Made by a program: the position numbers and the translations under genes | Notes under the pieces: model-generated | The model's input: only the letters and a program-made list of their open reading frames with translations | The model's database searches: none | What the model was told of the DNA's origin: nothing | Part shown: piece after piece, positions 11,731 to 19,542 of the stretch | Layout of the letters: every line of letters starts with the position of its first letter | How positions within the stretch are numbered: the stretch's first letter is position 1 | Source: an uncultured Eubacteriales bacterium | Lineage (GTDB): Bacteria > Bacillota > Clostridia > Oscillospirales > Ruminococcaceae | Reading direction: 5' to 3' | DNA length: 64,000 bases | Assembly: GCA_900314975.1 (NCBI GenBank) | Contig: OMXI01000018.1 | Span: 25,456-89,455, forward strand

Positions 11731-12969
11731 ATGAGCAAGTTTGTTATCATCGGAAACGGCGTTGCTGCCGCAGGCTGCATTGAAGGTATCCGCAGCGTTG
11801 ACAGCCAAAGTGAGATAACCGTCATCTCCGCAGAAAAGCACCCCGTCTATTCAAGACCGCTTATCTCCTACTATCTTGAGGGCAAAACAACGCTTGAAAA
11901 AATGAACTACCGCGGACTTGATTTCTACGATAAAAATAATGCCGAGCTTATCTATGCCGCGGCTGAAAAGATAGATGTCAAAAAGCGCGAGGTAACCTTC
12001 GGCGGCAAAAAAACAAAGTTTGACAAGCTGTGCCTTGCGACCGGCTCGTCACCTTTCGTTCCGAAAATGGACGGGCTTGAAAGTGTCAAGAACAAGTTCA
12101 CCTTTATGACTATGGACGACAGCCTTGCACTTGAAAAGGTTCTCAAAAAGGACAGTCGTGTGCTTATCGTCGGAGCAGGTCTTATCGGTCTTAAATGCGC
12201 CGAGGGTATCCTTGAAAGAGTTTCAAGCGTGACAGTGTGCGACCTTGCGGACAGAGTACTTTCAAGTATCCTTGACAGCGAGTGTGCAGCGGTAATGCAA
12301 AAGCACCTTGAAAGCAAGGGCATCAGATTTTTGCTGTCCGACAGCGCCGAGAGCTTTGATAAGAACGCTGCAAAAATGAAAAGAGGCGAAACAGTCGAGT
12401 TTGATATCCTCGTGCTTGCCGTCGGCGTCAGAGCGAATGTTTCGCTTGCCAAGGACGCAGGCGCAGATGTAAACAGAGGTATCATCATCGACACCAAAAT
12501 GCAGACCACACTTGAAAACATCTATGCCGCAGGTGACTGCACCGAGGGCTACGACAGCTCTATCGGTGCAAACAGAGTGCTGGCTATCCTGCCCAATGCC
12601 TATATGCAGGGCTTTTGCGCAGGCGTGAATATGGCAGGCGGCGATAGCAGCATCACCAACGCTATCCCCATGAACTCCATCGGCTTCTTCGGACTGCACT
12701 GCACCAGCGCAGGCAGCTATTTTGCAGACGGCGAGGGCGAGATATTTGAGCAAAAGACCTGCGGCGGCATAAAGCGCCTGTACATCAAGGACAATAAGCT
12801 CACAGGCTATATCATCATCGGCGATGTCACGGGAGCAGGCATCTACACCTCTTTGGTGCGCGAAAAGACCGACCTTTGTGACGTAGATATTGACAAACTG
12901 AAAAAAGATGCAACATTGGCAATGTTTTTGCCCCAAACCCGTAGAAAAAAACTTGGAGGTGTGGTATAA
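11731..12969 (+). CDS. FAD/NAD(P)H-dependent oxidoreductase of glutamate synthase operon
   Basis: A 412-residue pyridine nucleotide-disulfide oxidoreductase-type flavoprotein, close in layout to NADH-rubredoxin reductase and the NirB N-terminus. It shows the FAD Rossmann motif VIIGNGVAAAGCIEGI at the start, a second nucleotide-binding motif LIVGAGLIGLKCAEGI (about 148) and the FAD-closing motif NIYAAGDCTEGY (about 262). There is no redox CxxC pair, so it is not a thioredoxin reductase. It replaces the usual GltD beta subunit, passing electrons from NAD(P)H to the polyferredoxin. Its stop overlaps the next start (TAATG). Confidence 0.87.
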   Translation: MSKFVIIGNGVAAAGCIEGIRSVDSQSEITVISAEKHPVYSRPLISYYLEGKTTLEKMNYRGLDFYDKNNAELIYAAAEKIDVKKREVTFGGKKTKFDKLCLATGSSPFVPKMDGLESVKNKFTFMTMDDSLALEKVLKKDSRVLIVGAGLIGLKCAEGILERVSSVTVCDLADRVLSSILDSECAAVMQKHLESKGIRFLLSDSAESFDKNAAKMKRGETVEFDILVLAVGVRANVSLAKDAGADVNRGIIIDTKMQTTLENIYAAGDCTEGYDSSIGANRVLAILPNAYMQGFCAGVNMAGGDSSITNAIPMNSIGFFGLHCTSAGSYFADGEGEIFEQKTCGGIKRLYIKDNKLTGYIIIGDVTGAGIYTSLVREKTDLCDVDIDKLKKDATLAMFLPQTRRKKLGGVV

Positions 12970-13688
12970 TGAATATCAATGCAACAGGTCTTGATTTTAT
13001 CGACCTCAATGAAGCGCTGCGCCAGAGCCGCGGCAGCTGCACCATAACCAATTGCCTCGGGCAGAGATTTTTAGCCGCAGGTATCTCCGACAAGACCGTT
13101 ACCGTCAGCGGTATCCCCGGCAATGCGCTGGGCGCTTACCTCAACGGCGCTAAAATCGAGGTAATGGGCAACGCGCAGGACGCAGTCGGCGATACTATGA
13201 ACGACGGAACTATCATTATCCACGGCAACGTAGGTGACGCAGTCGGCTATGCAATGCGCGGCGGTCACATCTATGTACGGGGCAACGCAGGCTACCGCGC
13301 TGGCATACATATGAAAGCCTATAAGGAAAAGCAGCCCGCTATCGTCATCGGCGGCAAGGCAGGCAGCTTTTTGGGAGAATACCAGGCAGGCGGAACTATC
13401 ATCGTGCTTGGTCTTGTCGATAACGACAAGCCTATCGTCAGCAACTTTACCTCAACAGGTATGCACGGCGGCAAGATGTTTCTGCGCAGCGACTGCAAGG
13501 GCATAAAGTTTCCCAGCCAGGTGCATACACACCTCGCGGATAAAAAAGAGCTTGATGAGATAGACCACTATCTTAGGCATTTCTGCTCGTATTTTGACTA
13601 TGATATAAAGGAGCTTGTCAACTCTCCTTTCACAGTCGTTATGCCCGACAGCAAAAACCCGTATCGACAGATGTATGTTGCAAATTAG
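12969..13688 (+). CDS. Glutamate synthase GXGXG-domain subunit
   Basis: The third separated domain of glutamate synthase: the right-handed beta-helix (GXGXG) C-terminal domain of GltB as a 239-residue protein, as in GlxC or archaeal GltB3. Repeats of the helix are visible: AYLNGAKIEVMGNAQDAVGD, GTIIIHGNVGDAVGYAMRGG, IYVRGNAGYRAGIHMKAY and GTIIVLGLVDNDKPIV. It is structural, holding the ammonia channel between the amidotransferase and FMN domains. It is preceded by CTTGGAGGTG and its start overlaps the oxidoreductase stop by one base, so all five synthase genes form one unit. Confidence 0.9.
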   Translation: MNINATGLDFIDLNEALRQSRGSCTITNCLGQRFLAAGISDKTVTVSGIPGNALGAYLNGAKIEVMGNAQDAVGDTMNDGTIIIHGNVGDAVGYAMRGGHIYVRGNAGYRAGIHMKAYKEKQPAIVIGGKAGSFLGEYQAGGTIIVLGLVDNDKPIVSNFTSTGMHGGKMFLRSDCKGIKFPSQVHTHLADKKELDEIDHYLRHFCSYFDYDIKELVNSPFTVVMPDSKNPYRQMYVAN

Positions 13689-13788
13689 AAGTAAGAGGTG
13701 AGAAGTAAGAAGTAAGATACTGCTTTAGCAGCTATGGCATAGAGATAAGAGCTTTATCTTACCTCTTACATCTTATTTCTTACATCTA
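13687..13788. repeat. Palindromic element of AGTAAGA heptads
   Basis: The left arm is a series of 7-nt units (AGTAAGA, GGTGAGA, AGTAAGA, AGTAAGA). After a core of about 35 nt the right arm repeats the complement (TCTTACC, TCTTACA, TCTTATT, TCTTACA). It lies between the GXGXG gene and glnA inside the operon and could fold as a long hairpin in the mRNA. Elements of the same design but different heptads lie at 24939 and 40981. Confidence 0.7.
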
Positions 13789-13805
13789 AAAGCAGGAGGA
13801 AAACT

Positions 13806-15014
13806 ATGAAATACACCGCACAGGAGATATTACAGTACACACAGGAGGAAGATGTCAAGTTCATCAGGCTTGCATTCTGTGATGTTTTCGGCAAGCAAAA
13901 GAACATTTCCATAATGCCCTGCGAGCTTGAAAAAGCATTTGAACAAGGTATCGGCTTTGACGCATCGGCTGTGCGGGGCTTTGGCAACGAGGCTCGCTCG
14001 GACCTTATGCTTTTTCCTGACCCCGACACGCTCTCGGTGTTGCCGTGGCGACCAGAACACGGGCGTGTGGTAAGGATGTTCTGCTCGATAAAAAAACCGA
14101 ATGACCGGGACTTTGAGTGCGACACAAGAAGCCTTCTTGTCAAAGCCGTGCAGGACGCAAAAGCACAGGGCATAGAGTTTTCTTTCGGCTCTGCGCTGGA
14201 GTTTTACCTGTTCAAGCTTGACGAGAACGACAACCCGACAACTATCCCCTACGACACCGCGGGATATATGGACATAGCACCCGAGGATAAGGGCGAGAAC
14301 ATAAGGCGGCAGATCTGCCTGCATCTTGAACAGATGGGTATTACACCGCAGAACTCGCACCATGAAGAAGGACCGGGACAGAACAAAATAGATTTCCATT
14401 ACGCCGACCCCCTTACCGCCGCAGACGATGCGATGTCATATAAAACCGTCGTCAAGACTGTTGCCCACGCAAACGGGCTGTTTGCCGACTTTTCGCCCAA
14501 GCCGCTGAAGGATAAGCCGGGCAACGCTTTTCACATCAATATCTCCGTTGGCAGCGACACGCACCACACTATCCTGCCATCGGTGATAGCGGGAATAATG
14601 CATCACATAAAGGATATAAGCCTGTTTCTCGACCCGTGCGATGCATCTTACGAAAGACTTGGCAAGTTCAAGGCTCCGAAGTTCATATCGTGGTCGGGCG
14701 AGAACCGCTCACAGCTTATTCGCATACCCGCCGCAAAGGGCGAGTACAGACGTGCCGAGCTGCGCAGCGCAGACCCTACTGCCAATCCGTATCTTGCCTA
14801 TGCCCTGCTTATCTACGCAGGGCTTGACGGCATAAAGAACAATCTGTATCTGCCGCCTGTTGCCGACTTTGACCTGTTCAGTGCGGACGAATCGGTGACA
14901 AAGGACTTTGATACCCTGCCCGAAAGCCTTGCCCAAGCCAAAAAGCTGGCAGCTGACAGCAGCTTTGTCAAAGCCCACCTGCCGCAAAGGCTTATCGACA
15001 TCTATTGCAAGTAA
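13806..15014 (+). CDS. glnA: Glutamine synthetase type I family
   Basis: A 402-residue GSI-fold enzyme, about 40 residues shorter than classical GlnA (about 443). It keeps the core motifs in variant form: IGFDASAVRGF, the active-site strand ALEFYLF, NSHHEEGPGQNKIDF, the ATP region GNAFHINISV, ASYERLG and NRSQLIRIPAAKGEYRRAEL. The adenylylation loop Tyr segment of enterobacterial GSI is not evident. It probably makes glutamine, but the shortness and divergence leave room for another gamma-glutamyl amine ligase. It follows AGCAGGAGGAAAACT, so it has a strong ribosome site, and is cotranscribed with the glutamate synthase. With glnN it gives the cell two GS types. Confidence 0.85.
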   Translation: MKYTAQEILQYTQEEDVKFIRLAFCDVFGKQKNISIMPCELEKAFEQGIGFDASAVRGFGNEARSDLMLFPDPDTLSVLPWRPEHGRVVRMFCSIKKPNDRDFECDTRSLLVKAVQDAKAQGIEFSFGSALEFYLFKLDENDNPTTIPYDTAGYMDIAPEDKGENIRRQICLHLEQMGITPQNSHHEEGPGQNKIDFHYADPLTAADDAMSYKTVVKTVAHANGLFADFSPKPLKDKPGNAFHINISVGSDTHHTILPSVIAGIMHHIKDISLFLDPCDASYERLGKFKAPKFISWSGENRSQLIRIPAAKGEYRRAELRSADPTANPYLAYALLIYAGLDGIKNNLYLPPVADFDLFSADESVTKDFDTLPESLAQAKKLAADSSFVKAHLPQRLIDIYCK

Positions 15015-15029
15015 AACGGGGTGCTTTTT

Positions 15030-15491
15030 TTGGAGAATATCGAGTTTGTGTGGACTGACGGAGCAAACAGTGATTTTCAAGTTTTCTATCAGATAACCGA
15101 GGACTATTACAGCAGCCTTGTCGGCGGCGTGAGCAAACGCAAAGGCTTTGTTCCGTATAATGCTTCGGCTCAGATACCTGACGTTCTGATAGCTTATGAT
15201 GACGGTAAAGCTGTAGGCTGTGCAGGCTTGAAAAAATATGATGACAAAAGCACCGAAATAAAGCGTGTATGGGTGCAGCCCGAATACAGAAGACAGCATA
15301 TCGCAGGCAAAATGATGCAGCTTGTTGAGCAAAAAGCCAAAGAGCAGGGTTTTGCAAGAGTGATACTTCAGACCAGACCGCAGATGACCGAGGCGGTGGC
15401 TATGTACACAAAGCGCGGATATTATCTGATACCGAACTATCCGCCCTACGATAAGCTCGTCGGTGCGGTGTGCTATGCAAAAGACCTTTAA
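15030..15491 (+). CDS. GNAT-family N-acetyltransferase
   Basis: About 153 residues with the GNAT acetyl-CoA fold: the beta-4/motif A strand TEIKRVWVQPEYRRQHIAGK, where the Q/R-x-x-G/A loop binds acetyl-CoA, and the C-terminal signature AVAMYTKRGYYLIPNYPPY. The substrate cannot be read from sequence. The start is either TTG at 15030, 8 nt after ACGGGG, or GTG at 15021, which overlaps that site; the TTG is preferred. It lies 15 bp after glnA and 33 bp before the ANTAR gene, so it is part of the nitrogen operon. An amino acid or a nitrogen-pathway protein is a reasonable but unproven substrate. Confidence 0.78.
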   Translation: MENIEFVWTDGANSDFQVFYQITEDYYSSLVGGVSKRKGFVPYNASAQIPDVLIAYDDGKAVGCAGLKKYDDKSTEIKRVWVQPEYRRQHIAGKMMQLVEQKAKEQGFARVILQTRPQMTEAVAMYTKRGYYLIPNYPPYDKLVGAVCYAKDL

Positions 15492-15524
15492 CAGCATGAA
15501 AAAAACATCAAAGGAGGGATAAGA

Positions 15525-16121
15525 TTGCAGCTCAAACAGCGCAGATACAGCGTGCTGATAGTCTCCTCGCAGCCTAAATTCAATCAGGCGCTTACCGAGC
15601 TTATCAGTTCAAGGCGCAACTACGACAGCGAGCTTGAAACGAGCGTGAGCGGTGCAAAAAGAAGACTGCTTGAACGCAGCTTTGATATGCTGATAATCAA
15701 CGTCCCTCTGCCAGACGACGACGGGATAAGCCTTGCGATAGACCGAAGTGCAGGCATGGGCTGTGCGGTGCTTTTGCTCGTTAAGAGCGAATACTACCCG
15801 ACTGTGTTTGACAGGGTGTGTCCTCACGGGGTGTACACACTGCCTAAGCCGTCGCCAAAGCAGATGGTATCGCAGGCGTTCGACTGGCTCGAAAGCACAA
15901 AGGAAAGGCTTCGCAGGCTCGAAAAAAAATCCGTCTCGCTTGAGGATAAAATGCAGGAGATACGCCTTGTGAACAGAGCAAAATGGCTGCTTATCTCGGA
16001 AAAAGGAATGACCGAGGACGACGCCCACCGCTATATCGAAAAGCTCGCAATGGACAAGTGTATAACCAAGCACGACGCAGCACAGCAAATCATCTCACAA
16101 TATGAAAAAGCTTCGCAGTAA
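15525..16121 (+). CDS. ANTAR-domain antiterminator with pseudo-receiver
   Basis: This 198-residue protein pairs an N-terminal receiver-like domain (about 1-120) with a short coiled coil and a C-terminal ANTAR RNA-binding domain (about 130-190: IRLVNRAKWLLISEKGMTED, DAHRYIEKLAMDKC). ANTAR proteins bind paired small hairpins in leader RNA and prevent termination. The receiver lacks the chemistry for phosphorylation: the acidic pair reads SS (IVSSQP) and the acceptor Asp is Asn (IINVPLPDDDG); only the conserved Lys (LPKPSP) remains. Control must therefore come from a partner or ligand. The start is TTG after AAGGAGGGATAAGA. As last gene of the operon, its likely targets are the leader terminators at 8251 and 8551. 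Confidence 0.9.
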   Translation: MQLKQRRYSVLIVSSQPKFNQALTELISSRRNYDSELETSVSGAKRRLLERSFDMLIINVPLPDDDGISLAIDRSAGMGCAVLLLVKSEYYPTVFDRVCPHGVYTLPKPSPKQMVSQAFDWLESTKERLRRLEKKSVSLEDKMQEIRLVNRAKWLLISEKGMTEDDAHRYIEKLAMDKCITKHDAAQQIISQYEKASQ

Positions 16122-16137
16122 ATGCGGAGCTTTTTTT
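16107..16137 (+). terminator. Terminator of the glutamate synthase operon
   Basis: AAGCTTCGCA and TGCGGAGCTT pair with one G-U around the loop GTAAA, followed by seven T. It overlaps the 3' end of the ANTAR gene. Confidence 0.85.
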
Positions 16138-16146
16138 ATCCTCGGT

Positions 16147-16369
16147 CTGTTGCTGCAAATCCCTGTCAGATCCCAATGATGTCATTTCTCTTGACGTGTA
16201 CACCACACACATTCAGGAAATAATCGAGTCCACCAACATCAACGGCAAGGGATACGGCTTTATCGTCGATAAAGACACAACACTCATTGCCCACCCCGAT
16301 AAGTCGCTCAACGGAGCAAATATCAGCAAGCTCGGCGGCGTGCTTATGGCTTTAAATATGTACGAGTGA
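16147..16369 (+). pseudogene. Remnant of a Cache-domain chemoreceptor
   Basis: One open frame from about 16147 to the TGA at 16367 encodes a fragment whose sequence (SLDVYTTHIQEIIESTN, GKGYGFIVDKDTTLIAHPD, KSLNGANISKLGG) matches the extracellular dCache domain of methyl-accepting chemotaxis proteins. There is no start, no membrane helix, and no HAMP or signalling domain. Both ends are therefore lost and this is a decayed relic. It fills the gap between two converging operons, a typical spot for gene remnants. Confidence 0.75.
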
Positions 16370-16390
16370 CAGCAAACAATTTGATCGCAC

Positions 16391-16430
16391 CAAAAACAAC
16401 AGACGTAAGGTTTTATCCCTCACGCCTGTT
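16391..16430 (-). terminator. Terminator of the radical-SAM operon
   Basis: On the minus strand AACAGGCGT pairs with ACGTCTGTT, extended by AGG/CCT, followed by GTTTTTGG, immediately after the radical-SAM stop at 16431. Confidence 0.75.
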
Positions 16431-17450
16431 TTATTTTTCTGTGTTTCTTGCGCAATAGGGCGACTCGTACAGCTTGCCGTGTACAAAGTAGTTATACGAG
16501 CGGCATCCGCCGCCGCAGTATTCACCGAGTTCACACTGCGCGCATTTGCCCGTCAGAAGCTCCTTGGTGAACTTTCTGTTATACGCAAACTTTTCGGGGT
16601 CTTTCCATATGCTCTTTAGCGACTGCCGCCGCACATTGCCCTCATTGAAGCGCTCATCATACATTGATTCGCAGCCGCGCACATTCCCCACGCTGTCAAT
16701 TCCTATCGAGGATATACCCGCAAGGCAGCCCTTGAAGAACGCCCTGCCGCTGCGGTTGCCGCGCAGTCTGCCGTCGGCTTGCGTAAAATAACCGATATTG
16801 TCAGCCATGCCTATCGAGAACGGGACAGTATCCGCATTTTCGTCTATAAAATCCATTACCCTGCAAAAATCGAACCTGTGGTCAAGCTCGCCGTCAGATG
16901 CGTTGCCCATAGGCGAGCAAGCCTGAAGCTGCCACGCAAAAATATTGTATCCCCTCAAGCTCTCAAGCATCTGTTCAAGGCACTGCGCGTTCTCGCGGTG
17001 AAGAGTCGTGATAATGCTTGTGGGAATGCCCGCAGCTGTCAGTGCGGATACAGCATTCAAAGCCCTGTCAAAGCTGCCCGCCTGTCTGAACCTGTCGTGT
17101 ACCTCGCGCGGTCCGTCAAGTGATACCGATACCGACTCGACCCCTGCGCTTTTAAGCTCGCCCAGCACCCTCTCATCAAAAAGAAATCCGTTCGTGATGA
17201 TATTCACTGCCGCGCCGCCGCTTGTCAGGCGCTTGGCTATATCGCACCAATCACGGCGCATGAACACCTCTCCGCCGATAAGCGACACCCTTTTGCACCC
17301 AAGAGCAATAAGCTCATCAGCGACCCTGAAGCATTCCTGCGAAGAAAGCTCATTCTCCCTCGCGCGACCTGCCCGCGAGCCGCAGTATCTGCAATTAAAG
17401 CAGCAAGCCAGCGTTATTTCCCACACGCACCTTGTAAGCGTGAATGTCAT
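16431..17450 (-). CDS. Radical SAM/SPASM protein, possible peptide or protein modifier
   Basis: A 339-residue radical SAM enzyme. The [4Fe-4S]/SAM motif CxxxCxxC is CCFNCRYC, followed by GSRAGRARENELS. LIGGEVF and SVSLDGP are further core motifs. The C-terminal SPASM region (about 245-335) has cysteines in GCLAGISSIGIDSVGNVRGC, CAQCELGEYCGGGC and YCARN for auxiliary clusters. SPASM enzymes mature peptides or proteins such as sulfatases, PQQ and sactipeptides. The start at 17450 is fixed by a 4-bp ATGA overlap with the upstream zinc-ribbon gene. No RRE leader-binding domain is visible, unlike many RiPP maturases. The translationally coupled zinc-ribbon protein is the obvious candidate substrate or partner, by inference only. 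Confidence 0.88.
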   Translation of the reverse strand: MTFTLTRCVWEITLACCFNCRYCGSRAGRARENELSSQECFRVADELIALGCKRVSLIGGEVFMRRDWCDIAKRLTSGGAAVNIITNGFLFDERVLGELKSAGVESVSVSLDGPREVHDRFRQAGSFDRALNAVSALTAAGIPTSIITTLHRENAQCLEQMLESLRGYNIFAWQLQACSPMGNASDGELDHRFDFCRVMDFIDENADTVPFSIGMADNIGYFTQADGRLRGNRSGRAFFKGCLAGISSIGIDSVGNVRGCESMYDERFNEGNVRRQSLKSIWKDPEKFAYNRKFTKELLTGKCAQCELGEYCGGGCRSYNYFVHGKLYESPYCARNTEK

Positions 17451-17839
17451 GCCTTGTTTCCGCCGCCTGCGGTGTCCATCGGGCTTCCGCACTCGCTGCA
17501 GAAATTAGAACCCTTTGGAATAAAGCTGCCGCACTTGCTGCACTGCACCTTATCGGGAGATGCCTGCTGCGCGGTGGGCTGTACAGGCTCCTGCGGCGCA
17601 GGAGAAGGTACGGCAGACATTGGAAAACCCATACCGCCGCCATTCATAAACTGCGGACCCGCATAGGTCATCATAGCAGACGGATTGCTCGGCTGCGCAA
17701 AAACAGGCATCTGTTCAGGTCCTGCGTACACCCCTTCACACGAGGGCTGTTCACCCCTGCGTTCAGCAGCACGCTCTGGGTATTTGGGGGAATCATTCAT
17801 TATATCCTGTACATTGAGGTTCTTTTCATTATCACTCAT
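17447..17839 (-). CDS. Pro/Gly/Met-rich protein with C-terminal zinc ribbon
   Basis: A 130-residue protein I cannot assign to a family. The N-terminal 45 residues are charged (MSDNEKNLNVQDIMNDSPKY). The middle is low-complexity, rich in Pro, Gln, Gly and Met (AQPSNPSAMMTYAGPQFMNG, GGMGFPMSAVPSPAPQEP). The end has a two-CxxC zinc ribbon, CSKCGSFIPKGSNFCSECG, then a short Gly tail. There is no signal peptide or membrane helix. The ATG follows GAGGAGGAAATGCT. It lies 42 bp after a GGDEF gene and overlaps the radical SAM gene by 4 bp. Alternatives are a RiPP-like substrate, a chaperone or adaptor for the enzyme, or an unrelated zinc-ribbon protein. Confidence 0.8.
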   Translation of the reverse strand: MSDNEKNLNVQDIMNDSPKYPERAAERRGEQPSCEGVYAGPEQMPVFAQPSNPSAMMTYAGPQFMNGGGMGFPMSAVPSPAPQEPVQPTAQQASPDKVQCSKCGSFIPKGSNFCSECGSPMDTAGGGNKA

Positions 17840-17881
17840 AGCATTTCCTCCTCGTATAGCATATCAGCAAACACTGCTGCT

Positions 17882-19297
17882 TTAATCCTTTCTTTTCCTT
17901 TCGGGATAAAGACTGTAAAACCTCTGCTTATCCTCATACATTCTCGCATCAGCTTCCTTCATAGCCTTGCGCACATTGTCCGCAGTCTCCGCGCAGATAC
18001 CTACCGAGAACGCCAGATTTTCAACCTTTGCAGCCGCCTCACGCAGCCTTGCAGCTCTTTGTTCAAGCACCTGCTGCGTCATCTCTGTCGTTATCAGCAT
18101 AAATTCGTCGCCGCCCACACGGTATATCTCGCATTCGGGGAACTGCTCCTTGAGTACCTGCGCAGCCTTTTGCAAAAGCATATCACCTGCGTGGTGACCC
18201 TGATTGTCGTTGACCGCTTTAAGCCCGTTGAGGTCAGCAAAAACAATACCCACCCTGCACTGCGCCGCAGCCTTATCCCCGCACAGCTCATCCACGCGCC
18301 TGTTCATCGCGTTACGGTTGTAAACACCCGTTAGCATATCCACAGTGCTCATAGTTTCGAGCTTGTCAAGCAGCTGATAGTTTGCTATCTCCGATGCGAT
18401 AAAATATGTCGTAAGTCCGAGCGTGTCAATAATTTTGGGTGTCATTGTCGTGTTGAAATTTATTGCCCAGATAAAACCGAAAATTTCATCACGGTACTCA
18501 AGCGGAAAAAGCACCAGGCTTTTAGCGCCCGCCTGCGTCATCGACTCATACCATATCGGGTTTTGCTGTTTCAGGCTGCCCCAGTCCTGCGGCTTGCTGA
18601 TTATAATGCACCTGCCGCCGCCTATCGTTGCAGGCCAGGTCTGTACTATGTCAAAGAACTTATCGTCAACATAGTTGTGCATCGAAACAAGCTCGGTGTC
18701 GCTGCTCAAAGCCTCGCAAAGCACAGAGCATTTTCTCTGCTTGAAATCCGAAAGCAGTATACAGCAGTGGTCTGCATCGCACATATCACGGATATCTCTT
18801 ATGACCTCGTTTATCGTCGAGTAGAAATCCCCCGTGCCCCGCAGCTTTATACAGGTGTTAAGCACCTGCGAAAGCACATCATACGACAGATTGGTCATTC
18901 TGTCAGCCTCTGCTGCCTTTGTGAATTCCTGCGTGTAAGCGCAGTATCCTATGTTTTCATCATCCGATTGCAGCGGTACCATAGTCACGCTGATCCAGAA
19001 CGGCAGATTTGACGGAGTGATATATGTATGCATAGTCTGTCCCAGAACTGCACTGCGATAGCAGTACTCCTCAAAATTGCTGTCCTTTTTCATGTACCTG
19101 TCATAAAGCGAATTAGGTACAAACTCGGCAAGTTCTCTCTTATCAACGCCCAGGGCTTTGAACCGCGTCGCCACATCGAGATAAGAATCATTTCCCGTTA
19201 CTATACGAATGTCGCCGTATGTTCCGCCCGGCTTTTTCTCAACAGATATGATAGATGTAGTCGGCTTGAATATGTCAGCAAATTGTTTAAAGTCCAT
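17882..19297 (-). CDS. PAS-GAF diguanylate cyclase
   Basis: A 471-residue cytoplasmic signalling protein. The N-terminal PAS-like region covers about 1-135. A GAF-type sensor covers about 140-300 (CDADHCCILLSDFKQRKCSV, LVLFPLEYRDEIFGFIWAIN). The C-terminal GGDEF domain (about 315-460) is intact: DMLTGVYNRNAMNRRVDEL, VFADLNGLKAVND and YRVGGDEF. It should make cyclic di-GMP. No membrane segments are visible, so its signal is internal. It is collinear with, and probably a duplicate of, the protein at 34084. The start follows GGAAAGGAAG. The zinc-ribbon and radical-SAM genes follow within 42 bp, so they may be cotranscribed. Confidence 0.93.
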   Translation of the reverse strand: MDFKQFADIFKPTTSIISVEKKPGGTYGDIRIVTGNDSYLDVATRFKALGVDKRELAEFVPNSLYDRYMKKDSNFEEYCYRSAVLGQTMHTYITPSNLPFWISVTMVPLQSDDENIGYCAYTQEFTKAAEADRMTNLSYDVLSQVLNTCIKLRGTGDFYSTINEVIRDIRDMCDADHCCILLSDFKQRKCSVLCEALSSDTELVSMHNYVDDKFFDIVQTWPATIGGGRCIIISKPQDWGSLKQQNPIWYESMTQAGAKSLVLFPLEYRDEIFGFIWAINFNTTMTPKIIDTLGLTTYFIASEIANYQLLDKLETMSTVDMLTGVYNRNAMNRRVDELCGDKAAAQCRVGIVFADLNGLKAVNDNQGHHAGDMLLQKAAQVLKEQFPECEIYRVGGDEFMLITTEMTQQVLEQRAARLREAAAKVENLAFSVGICAETADNVRKAMKEADARMYEDKQRFYSLYPERKRKD

Positions 19298-19486
19298 ATA
19301 GCAGCTTCCTTTCCGTCAGTTTTACCTGACAAGTGAACGCTTATGCTGTAAACGAAATGTTAATATGCTTTATACAGTATACCACATCATCTCCAAAAAA
19401 TCAATGGGAGAGACCCGCAATTAACATATTTATTTTCTCACCCCTGCCGCACAGACCCCAAGCTCTTTATGTGTCCTTGTGTCAAA

Positions 19487-19521
19487 ACAAAAAGGCAGTG
19501 AGGTCTCCCCCACGCCTTTTG
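19487..19521 (-). terminator. Terminator after the DUF3592 gene
   Basis: AAAAGGCGTG and CACTGCCTTTTT form the stem on the minus strand with a U-rich tail. The remaining sequence between 19298 and 19542 shows no gene. Confidence 0.7.
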
Positions 19522-19542
19522 CCGATAATTTGTATTTGTGTC

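Noticed and set aside
17447-17839. Classical secreted RiPP precursor
   Set aside because: There is no GG-type cleavage site, transporter or peptidase nearby and the protein is long with a zinc ribbon, so only a looser substrate or partner role is suggested.
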